Source of the DNA: an uncultured Collinsella sp.
Lineage (GTDB): Bacteria > Actinomycetota > Coriobacteriia > Coriobacteriales > Coriobacteriaceae
Direction of reading: 5' to 3'
Assembly: GCA_902495545.1 (NCBI GenBank)
Contig: CABUXM010000100.1
Location: forward strand, 1 to 6,550
Length of the DNA: 6,550 nt
The position numbers were made by a program, and so were the translations under genes. Below are positions 1 to 4,811 of the stretch, one piece after another (position 1 is the stretch's first letter; each line of letters opens with the position of its first letter). The notes beneath the pieces are model-generated. The model ran no database searches, had not been told where the DNA came from, and worked only from the letters and a program-made list of their open reading frames with translations.

Positions 1-146
1 CACAGACAGGCGCGGTAGCCTTCTTCGAGCTCGCCCTCAAACGTGGCGCGGCCCTTCAGCCGGCGAACATGCGAAAGCCCGAGGCGTTTAAGCTCATCGG
101 CGAGTGCGGACTCAAAGCCTTCGGGGCAGCTTGCGTAAAATTCCAT
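1..146 (-). CDS. rlmL: 23S rRNA guanine methyltransferase, RlmL/RlmKL type (N-terminal fragment)
   Basis: Only the first 48 codons are in the window; the gene runs off the left edge. The protein begins MEFYASCPEGFESALADEL and continues with a segment around residues 25-48 containing RRLKGRATFEGELEEGY. This matches the start of RlmL-type proteins: a short beta strand, a 'G-x-E-x-x-L-x-x-E-L' helix, then the THUMP-domain strand with F-x-G. RlmL methylates N2 of a guanine in 23S rRNA (G2445 in E. coli), and fused RlmKL proteins also methylate G2069. The catalytic SAM-binding domain lies outside the window, so whether this is RlmL alone or the RlmKL fusion cannot be seen. The start at 146 is supported by a GAGAGG ribosome binding site at 153-158, 6 nt upstream. 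The gene is divergent from the HAD phosphatase, with 75 bp between the starts. Another THUMP methyltransferase of the same family is possible. Confidence 0.75.
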   Translation of the reverse strand, partial: MEFYASCPEGFESALADELKRLGLSHVRRLKGRATFEGELEEGYRACL

Positions 147-171
147 GGGTGACCTCTCTGGTTGCGTCGCT

Positions 172-185
172 CCATTATATGATGG
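172..185. promoter_or_regulatory. Overlapping divergent -10 elements in a near-palindrome
   Basis: CCATTATATGATGG at 172-185 is a palindrome except for one mismatched pair. On the minus strand it holds a perfect TATAAT at 179-174, 27 nt upstream of the rlmL start. On the plus strand it holds TATGAT (5/6) at 178-183, 38 nt upstream of the HAD start. No convincing -35 hexamer was found for either direction, so these are candidate -10 boxes only. The rlmL-direction box is the better one. Confidence 0.35.
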
Positions 186-209
186 ATGCTTCGTTTGCCC
201 TTATTCTCG

Positions 210-215
210 AAAGGA
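210..215 (+). promoter_or_regulatory. Ribosome binding site fixing the HAD start
   Basis: AAAGGA lies 6 nt before the ATG at 222. It supports 222 over the in-frame ATG at 186, which lacks a recognisable site and would add 12 non-homologous residues ahead of the HAD core. Confidence 0.7.
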
Positions 216-221
216 ACCCAT

Positions 222-1049
222 ATGATTGATGCGTGCCCCGATTCCGCCGTGCTCTTTTTTGACGTGGACGGCACGCTGACGTCGTTCGATCCCGACGATA
301 TGACCGATAAGGACTTTTCGGCGGTTCGTCCCTCGCAGACGGTGGTTGAGGCGTTCCGTGCACTGCGCGATGCAGGGCACAAGGCATTTATCTGCACGGG
401 CCGCCCCCTGTGGCTTATCGCCGATAGCCTGCGTGCGCTCGACCCCGCGGGCATCGTTGCCATGGCGGGAGCCACGCTCGAGGTCGAGGGACGCGTGGTA
501 CACGAGGACTGCTTTGGCGAGGACGTTATCGAGGAGCTTGCACGCCGTATGGCCGCGGCAGGGATTGAGGCCTTTTTCGAGACCAACGTGGCTACTTTTG
601 CCCTGGAACCCGCGGGTGTTGAGCAGTCGTCTCTGATTGGCACTTCTGTGGCGCACAGCACCGAGGAGATGCGCGTCGACGGCAGTCTGCGCGTGGGCAA
701 GGTAGTCCTCACTGCGCCCAGTTTGGCTCGCGTAGCCAACGATGACGGCTTTATCGATTGCGAGTTTGAGCTGTGCAATACCGGTGGTCAGAATCGCGAG
801 CTGAGCCCCAAGGGCATTGACAAGGGCGTGGGCGTGGCGCGAGCACTGGCGTATCTGGGCCGCGAGGGAAATGCGCGCACCTTTGGCTTTGGCGACTCGG
901 GCAACGACCTGGGCATGCTCGCCGCCGTCGAGACGGCCGTGGCCATGGGCAACGCCATGCCCGAGGTCAAGGCACTCGCCGACTACGTGACCGACGATGT
1001 CGCACATGACGGCACCGTCACCGCTATGAAGCATTTCGGCCTCATCTAA
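222..1049 (+). CDS. Cof-type HAD-IIB family hydrolase (sugar-phosphate phosphatase-like)
   Basis: A 275-aa cytosolic phosphatase of the haloacid dehalogenase superfamily, the usual length for Cof/YidA-like proteins. Motif I is FFDVDGTLT, with nucleophile Asp14 and acid/base Asp16. Motif II is ICTGRP, with Thr59. Motif III is the SPKGIDKG block, with Lys197. Motif IV is FGFGDSGNDLGML, with Mg2+-binding Asp225 and Asp229. The stretch between motifs II and III (about residues 80-190) is the right place and size for a type IIB alpha/beta cap, which sets substrate choice. The family dephosphorylates sugar phosphates, flavin mononucleotide or pyridoxal phosphate; the substrate here cannot be read from sequence. 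Start chosen for the AAAGGA site and because the family begins just before motif I. It is divergent from rlmL and lies 193 bp before the transaldolase on the same strand. No clear terminator follows, so some read-through into the transaldolase leader is possible. Confidence 0.88.
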   Translation: MIDACPDSAVLFFDVDGTLTSFDPDDMTDKDFSAVRPSQTVVEAFRALRDAGHKAFICTGRPLWLIADSLRALDPAGIVAMAGATLEVEGRVVHEDCFGEDVIEELARRMAAAGIEAFFETNVATFALEPAGVEQSSLIGTSVAHSTEEMRVDGSLRVGKVVLTAPSLARVANDDGFIDCEFELCNTGGQNRELSPKGIDKGVGVARALAYLGREGNARTFGFGDSGNDLGMLAAVETAVAMGNAMPEVKALADYVTDDVAHDGTVTAMKHFGLI

Positions 1050-1109
1050 TGAATCCCGCGTTCTGACGTTTGCTCAAACTGGGACTTTCTACTTTTGCAT
1101 ACTCAATCG

Positions 1110-1212
1110 GTTTATCAATCCAAACACTGAGGTGTTTATACCGTTCGCCGAGAAGATAAAAACCCGCAGCTCACGCCTTGATAAACATAGGTAAAGTGTT
1201 TAGCAGTTTATC
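1110..1212 (+). promoter_or_regulatory. Transaldolase leader with repeated GTTTATC/GATAAAC words and alternative pairings
   Basis: This AT-richer leader contains GTTTATCAA (1110-1118), its exact reverse complement TTGATAAAC (1178-1186), and a third word GTTTATC (1206-1212). The middle copy can pair with either flank, giving two mutually exclusive stems of 9 and 7 bp. Between the first two lies AAACAC-TGAG-GTGTTT (1122-1137), a perfect 6-bp hairpin, and GTGTTTA recurs at 1196-1202. The words could instead be half-sites for a DNA-binding regulator. No convincing sigma-70 promoter was found; TTGATA at 1178-1183 resembles a -35 box but lacks a good -10 at the right distance. Regulatory function is inference. 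Confidence 0.35.
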
Positions 1213-1227
1213 GGCCTTATGCAAACG

Positions 1228-1233
1228 AAAGGA
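1228..1233 (+). promoter_or_regulatory. Ribosome binding site fixing the transaldolase start
   Basis: AAAGGA lies 9 nt before the ATG at 1243. It lies inside the 5' extension that would result from using the in-frame ATG at 1219, so 1243 is the likely start. The protein then begins MAIKVFADGA, as expected for the family. Confidence 0.65.
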
Positions 1234-1242
1234 ATCAGGCAG

Positions 1243-1947
1243 ATGGCAATCAAGGTGTTCGCTGACGGTGCAAACCTCGAGGGCATGCTCGACATGTACG
1301 AGAACGGCAACGTTCAGGGTTTCACGACCAACCCGTCCCTTATGAAGAAGGGCGGCGTGACGGACTACCGCGCGTTTGCCAAGGAGGTCCTGGCCCACAT
1401 CACCGATGTGTCCGTCTCGTTTGAGGTCTTTGCCGATGACGTCGAGACCATGGAGGTCGAGGCCCGTGAGATCGCCACCTGGGCCGATAACGTCTACGTC
1501 AAGATTCCGTGCGTGACCACCAAGGGCGAGTCCACCGCCGAGCTGGTGCGCAAGCTTTCGGCCGACGGCATCAAGGTCAACGTCACCACCATCTTTACGC
1601 CTAAGCAGGTTGACGAAATGGTCGAGGCCGTTGACACCGAGACGCCGTCCATCATCTCGCTCTTTGCCGGCCGCATCGCCGACACCGGCGTCGACCCCAT
1701 TCCGTTTATGACGGAGTCGGTCAAGAAGGCCGCCATCAAGCCCAACTGTGAGGTCCTGTGGGCGTCCACGCGCGAGCTCATCAACATTTACCAGGCAGAA
1801 GCCTGCGGGTGCCAGATCATTACGGTGCCCAACGGCATCCTGGCCAAGCGCAAGAACATCGGTCGCGACCCGTACGAGGTCTCGCTCGATACCGTGCGCG
1901 GCTTTGCCAAGGATATCGCCGCTTTGGGCTTCCATATTCTGCCGTAA
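1243..1947 (+). CDS. tal: Transaldolase, short TalC/FSA-like subfamily
   Basis: A 234-aa cytosolic class I aldolase of the transaldolase family. Visible family blocks are FADG with Asp8, FTTNPS (residues 27-32), NVYVKIP with Schiff-base Lys87, VNVTTIFT (112-119), SLFAGRIAD (139-147), WASTRE (173-178) and ITVP (193-196). Transaldolase moves a dihydroxyacetone unit between sedoheptulose 7-phosphate and glyceraldehyde 3-phosphate, giving erythrose 4-phosphate and fructose 6-phosphate. Short members of this family can instead be fructose-6-phosphate aldolases. Here the residues aligned with E. coli FSA Gln59 and Tyr131 are Glu61 and Phe141, as in true transaldolases (TalB Glu96 and Phe178), so transaldolase is preferred. 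This fits an organism that uses the non-oxidative pentose phosphate branch. The gene stands alone on its strand, with a 193-bp leader and a strong terminator about 160 bp downstream. It is convergent with tex. A sequence like its own last codons recurs after the stop. Confidence 0.88.
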   Translation: MAIKVFADGANLEGMLDMYENGNVQGFTTNPSLMKKGGVTDYRAFAKEVLAHITDVSVSFEVFADDVETMEVEAREIATWADNVYVKIPCVTTKGESTAELVRKLSADGIKVNVTTIFTPKQVDEMVEAVDTETPSIISLFAGRIADTGVDPIPFMTESVKKAAIKPNCEVLWASTRELINIYQAEACGCQIITVPNGILAKRKNIGRDPYEVSLDTVRGFAKDIAALGFHILP

Positions 1948-1999
1948 CGCGAACACTGGCTACGCCGCGGGCTGCCGACACGAGCTTGCCAGCAAGTTG

Positions 2000-2024
2000 G
2001 CGCTTGGCTTCTATATCCTGCCGT
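2000..2024 (+). pseudogene. Relic resembling the transaldolase 3' end
   Basis: The 25 nt at 2000-2024 match 1921-1945, the last codons of the transaldolase, at 20 of 25 positions. Read in its own frame (+1 relative to the gene) it encodes LGFYILP, against LGFHILP in the gene. A looser match extends upstream: CTTGCCAGCAAG here against TTTGCCAAGG in the gene. No stop follows at the same place (TGG replaces TAA) and no start or ribosome binding site precedes it. The likely reading is a remnant of a second or divergent transaldolase tail left by duplication or recombination. Chance similarity is possible given the short length. Confidence 0.4.
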
Positions 2025-2026
2025 GG

Positions 2027-2074
2027 GCAAAGGTACCCCCGCCTGCGCCGTGCAAAATTGAGAGTATTCAGCAA
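2027..2074 (+). repeat. Intergenic repeat copy A, sense to the transaldolase
   Basis: This 48-nt copy starts with GCAAAGGTACCCCC and ends with GTGCAAAATTGAGAGTATTC plus five more bases. Copy B lies inverted at 2195-2243. The two share 14/14 at the 5' block and 22/25 at the 3' block (2050-2074), around a variable middle of 9 or 10 nt. It sits 79 nt after the transaldolase stop and before the terminator, so it would be in the 3' UTR. Confidence 0.75.
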
Positions 2075-2107
2075 GGTAAAGGTCTTTATCAGTTAACCGA
2101 AGCATGG

Positions 2108-2156
2108 AACAGCCCCCGTTTTGGCTCTGACGACGCTAAAACGGGGGCTGTTTTTT
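2108..2156 (+). terminator. Strong Rho-independent terminator after the transaldolase
   Basis: A perfect 15-bp stem, AACAGCCCCCGTTTT (2108-2122) with AAAACGGGGGCTGTT (2138-2152), surrounds a 15-nt loop. A run of six T at 2151-2156 overlaps the stem end and is followed by GCTTTTTCG. On the plus strand this is a textbook intrinsic terminator for the transaldolase. On the minus strand the stem also forms, but only two T follow, so it would stop tex transcripts less efficiently. Confidence 0.92.
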
Positions 2157-2194
2157 GCTTTTTCGTCTCTGAGAGGCATCCGGAACGGTGGAAT

Positions 2195-2243
2195 TTGCAG
2201 AATACTCGCGATTTTGCACATCGCTACAGGGGGGTACCTTTGC
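2195..2243 (-). repeat. Intergenic repeat copy B, sense to tex
   Basis: This is the reverse-complement partner of copy A, beginning 9 nt after the tex stop. Read on the minus strand it starts GCAAAGGTACCCCC and ends with GTGCAAAATCGCGAGTATTC plus five more bases. Its orientation relative to tex is the same as that of copy A relative to the transaldolase, and both lie between a stop codon and the shared terminator hairpin. Its function is unknown. Confidence 0.75.
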
Positions 2244-2252
2244 TTTGGCGGT

Positions 2253-4400
2253 TTACTTGCCCTGTACCATGGTGAGCGAGATCTTTTTGCGGTCGCGATC
2301 GACCTTCTCGACCCACACCTTGACCGTGTCACCGACGCGCACCACGTCGCTGGGGTGCTTGACGAAGCGGTTGGCCAGTTTGGAGATGTGCACGAGGCCG
2401 TCCTGGTGCACGCCCACGTCGACGAAGGCGCCAAAGTCGACGACGTTGCGCACTGTGCCCTTGAGCTCCATGCCGGACTCCAGGTCGTCGATGGAAAGTG
2501 CTGAGCGGCTAAAGACCACCTCGGGCGCGTCGTCGCGCGGGTCGCGACCGGGCTTCTTGAGCTCGTTGACAATGTCGATGAGCGTGAGGGTGCCGCAGTC
2601 CAGGTCGCTTGCCAGCGCCGAGATGCTGCCCAGGCGGCGCTCGATGTCGGGTACGCCGCCGCGGCTGAGCTCACTGGCTTTAACGCCTGCGCGCTCCAGG
2701 ACGGCCGTGGCTACCTCGTAGCTCTCGGGGTGGACGCTTGTCGCGTCGAGTGGGTTCTTGCCACCGCTGATGCGCAGGAAGCCCGCGGCGTTGAGATATG
2801 CCTTGGGTCCCAGTTTGGGGACCTTCTTAAGCTGGCGGCGATCGGTAAAGGCACCGTTTTCCTCGCGGTAGGCCACGATATTCTTGGCCACGCTCGGCGT
2901 GATGCCCGATACGTATCCCAGCAGGCTCGCGCTTGCGGTGTTGACGTCGACGCCTACGCGGTTGACGACGTCCTCCACCACGTGGCCCAGAGTGCGCGAG
3001 AGCTCGGCCTGGTCAAGGTCGTGTTGGTACTGGCCAACGCCGATGGACTGGGGCGGAATCTTGACGAGCTCTGCCAGCGGGTCTTGCAGGCGACGGCCCA
3101 GGCTCATGGCGCCACGCACGGTGACGTCCAGGTCGGGATATTCCTGGCTGGCGAGCTCGGAGGCGGAGTACACCGACGCGCCGGCTTCGTTAACGATGGT
3201 GTAGCGAAGGCTGGGCGCCTGCTCGGCAATGAACTCCGAGACGACTTCCTCGGTCTCGCGGCTGGCGGTGCCGTTGCCGATGACGATGGTGTTGACGCCG
3301 TCCTTCTTGACGAGGCGGGCGAGCTCGCGCTTGGTGCCGGCGACGTCGTGGCGCGGCTTGGTGGGGTAGACCACGCCGTGGTCGAGCAGCTTGCCGGTCT
3401 CGTCCATGACGGCGACCTTGCAGCCGGTGCGGTAGCCCGGATCGAGCGCGAGCACGCGGGCGCCGCGCACGGGGCGCGCCGAGAGCAAGCCCTCGAGATT
3501 CTTGGCAAAGACGTTGATGGCCTCGGTCTGGGCGCGAACGGTGAGCTTGGCGCGGGCCTCGCGCTCCAGCGAGGGGGCCATGAGGCGCTTGTAACCGTCG
3601 GCGATGGCGGCGTCAAAGACGGGCGCGAAGACGCCCTGGCGTCGGGGCCAACGGCTGCCGAGGCATGCCGTGGCGGCAGCGCCGTCGACGTTCACGCGCA
3701 CGCGGAGCTTGCCCTCGCGCTCACCGCGGTCGATAGCCAACACACGGTGGTTGGGTATACGGCGCAGCGGCTCGTCAAAGTTGTAGTAGGGCTCGTAGGG
3801 AGTCTTCTCCGTGGGATCGGTAGCCTCGACAATGATATCGGCGGTGTTTTGCGTAAAGGCGCGCAGGTCGGCGACGTTCTCGGGGTCTTCGGCCACCGTC
3901 TCGGCAACGATGTCGGCGGCGCCGGCAAGTGCCTTCTCGGGTGTGTCGAAGCCGGCCTCCTCGTTGACGTATGCCGCGGCGGTGTCGAGCGCGCTGCCCT
4001 TGGCCGAGGCCTGCATGATGATCATGTTGGCAAGCGGCTCCAGGCCTGCCTCGCGGGCCTTCTGTGCGCGGGTCATGCGCTTTTTGCGGTAGGGCTTGTA
4101 GAGGTCCTCAACACGTTGGATCTGCGTGGCTTCGCGAATCTGCTGCTCAAGCTCTGGCGTAAGTTTGCCCTGGGCGTCGATGAGCAGAATGACGTCCTCT
4201 TTGCGCTGCTCAAGATTGCGCAGGTAAGACAGGCGCTCGTCGAGTGCGCGCAGGGCGACGTCGTCCATGCCGCCCGTTGCTTCCTTGCGGTAGCGCGAGA
4301 TAAAGGGGATGGTGTTGCCCTCGTCGATGAGCTTGACGGCCGCCTCGATGTTGGCGGCCTTAAGGTTGAGCTCGCGGGCAAGCTGGGCGATAAGATCCAT
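2253..4400 (-). CDS. tex: Tex family S1 RNA-binding transcription accessory protein
   Basis: A 715-aa cytosolic nucleic-acid-binding protein, close to the usual length of Gram-positive Tex (about 720 aa). An N-terminal helical Tex domain (about 1-190) holds the EGNTIPFISRYRKEATGG block (27-44). A YqgF/RNase H-like domain follows (about 312-440), with LALDPGYRTGCKVAV (317-331) and the Tex signature NEAGASVYSASELASQEYP (404-422). IGVGQYQHD (453-461) leads into tandem helix-hairpin-helix motifs (about 485-545). A C-terminal S1 domain (about 644-712) contains VVDFGAFVDVGVHQDGLVHIS. Tex binds RNA/DNA and is linked to transcription and virulence-factor or toxin expression in other bacteria; its exact biochemical role here is not evident. 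Start chosen at 4400 because AAGGAG lies at 4405-4410 and the protein begins MDLIAQLAREL. The reading frame stays open upstream to 4556, but that part lies largely in repeat DNA and has no family similarity. It is probably transcribed alone. Confidence 0.95.
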   Translation of the reverse strand: MDLIAQLARELNLKAANIEAAVKLIDEGNTIPFISRYRKEATGGMDDVALRALDERLSYLRNLEQRKEDVILLIDAQGKLTPELEQQIREATQIQRVEDLYKPYRKKRMTRAQKAREAGLEPLANMIIMQASAKGSALDTAAAYVNEEAGFDTPEKALAGAADIVAETVAEDPENVADLRAFTQNTADIIVEATDPTEKTPYEPYYNFDEPLRRIPNHRVLAIDRGEREGKLRVRVNVDGAAATACLGSRWPRRQGVFAPVFDAAIADGYKRLMAPSLEREARAKLTVRAQTEAINVFAKNLEGLLSARPVRGARVLALDPGYRTGCKVAVMDETGKLLDHGVVYPTKPRHDVAGTKRELARLVKKDGVNTIVIGNGTASRETEEVVSEFIAEQAPSLRYTIVNEAGASVYSASELASQEYPDLDVTVRGAMSLGRRLQDPLAELVKIPPQSIGVGQYQHDLDQAELSRTLGHVVEDVVNRVGVDVNTASASLLGYVSGITPSVAKNIVAYREENGAFTDRRQLKKVPKLGPKAYLNAAGFLRISGGKNPLDATSVHPESYEVATAVLERAGVKASELSRGGVPDIERRLGSISALASDLDCGTLTLIDIVNELKKPGRDPRDDAPEVVFSRSALSIDDLESGMELKGTVRNVVDFGAFVDVGVHQDGLVHISKLANRFVKHPSDVVRVGDTVKVWVEKVDRDRKKISLTMVQGK

Positions 4401-4404
4401 GGGA

Positions 4405-4410
4405 CTCCTT
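4405..4410 (-). promoter_or_regulatory. Ribosome binding site fixing the tex start
   Basis: AAGGAG on the minus strand lies 4 nt before the ATG at 4400. It is the only good site near any in-frame start, so it rules out the 52-residue upstream extension. Confidence 0.75.
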
Positions 4411-4444
4411 GCGTTTAAGGTGCGTTTGCAGCACAGGGCTACCA

Positions 4445-4453
4445 AGGATACCA
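4445..4453 (-). promoter_or_regulatory. Possible extended -10 element for tex
   Basis: TGGTATCCT on the minus strand fits an extended -10 (TG-n-TATNNT), about 45 nt upstream of the tex start. No good -35 hexamer lies at 16-18 bp, so support is weak. Confidence 0.22.
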
Positions 4454-4482
4454 CCCGTCCCAAAAGACTGTTTTGGAGCCGC

Positions 4483-4642
4483 GCCACGAAAACGACCCGT
4501 CTACTACGTTTGAACCGCATGGGTCGACCGTACCTGGGTTTTCCGAAAATCGACAAGCCGGTTACCTGCGGTTTTTATTTCGCGAAATTCGGCATGGTTG
4601 AGGGTGGTCGGTTAAACGTAGTAGATAGGCCCATTTCGTGGC
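4483..4642. repeat. 160-bp MITE-like inverted-repeat element upstream of tex
   Basis: The 29-nt left arm (4483-4511, starting GCCACGAAA and ending TCTACTACGTTT) and the reverse complement of the right arm (4614-4642) match without gaps at 24 of 29 positions. AACCG follows in both after a one-base difference. The roughly 100-nt interior is itself partly palindromic: AACCGCA (4513-4519) with TGCGGTT (4567-4573), the perfect 12-bp palindrome ATTTCGCGAAAT (4577-4588), and CCGAAAATCG (4543-4552) with the complement of 4583-4592 at 8/10. It contains no gene. It may be one non-autonomous palindromic element or two copies of a dispersed repeat in opposite orientations. It lies in the 411-bp gap 4401-4811, which otherwise holds the putative tex promoter, a small CCAAAA/TTTTGG hairpin (4460-4476) and the terminator at 4705-4739. 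Confidence 0.6.
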
Positions 4643-4704
4643 GAACGAACCAAGCTGAGGCACAAAATAGCCCCCGTCCCAGAAAAATCATTACCAATGT
4701 AGTC

Positions 4705-4739
4705 AAAAAGCCCCACGGGCAGGAGGCTGCTCGTGGGGC
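4705..4739 (-). terminator. Rho-independent terminator of the MFS/oxidoreductase unit
   Basis: On the minus strand, GCCCCACGAGCAG (4739-4727), loop CCTC, and CTGCCCGTGGGGC (4722-4710) form a 13-bp stem with one A-C mismatch, followed by TTTTT (4709-4705). It lies 72 nt after the oxidoreductase stop. It separates that operon from tex on the same strand. Confidence 0.85.
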
Positions 4740-4761
4740 AAAGAAGAGGGGCTTGTTGGCG

Positions 4762-4801
4762 GCGGGCCAAGGCGCTCGGCGGGGACTTTGCTGCGGCCCG
4801 C
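4762..4801 (-). other. GC-rich hairpin in the 3' UTR of the oxidoreductase
   Basis: GCGGGCC (4762-4768) and GGCCCGC (4795-4801) form a perfect 7-bp stem around a 26-nt loop, 10 nt after the oxidoreductase stop. No T tract follows, so it is not an intrinsic terminator on its own. It may protect the 3' end or be incidental to high GC. Confidence 0.35.
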
Positions 4802-4811
4802 TCTTAAGGCA

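Noticed and set aside
201..1034. Long minus-strand frame opposite the HAD gene
   Set aside because: The plus strand carries all four HAD motifs in order. The opposite frame shows no family motif and is a codon-bias shadow.
1122..1137. AAACAC-TGAG-GTGTTT as a terminator for the HAD gene
   Set aside because: The 6-bp stem is AT-rich and followed by ATACCG rather than a T run, so it is too weak.
1171..1956. Long minus-strand frame opposite the transaldolase
   Set aside because: The plus-strand frame has the complete set of transaldolase motifs; the reverse frame is a shadow.
1748..2275. 175-codon plus-strand frame running from inside the transaldolase through the convergent gap
   Set aside because: It starts inside another gene, has no ribosome binding site, and passes through repeat and terminator. 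Only its LGFYILP part is of interest, and that is reported as a relic.
2730..4418. 562-codon open frame on the plus strand, antisense to tex
   Set aside because: It overlaps tex almost entirely. Its protein is low-complexity and rich in Gly, Val and Asp, as expected from reading a high-GC gene backwards, and it has no recognisable domain.
4401..4556. 52-residue N-terminal extension of tex
   Set aside because: It is encoded largely by the inverted-repeat element, shows no Tex similarity and has no ribosome binding site, while 4400 has AAGGAG.
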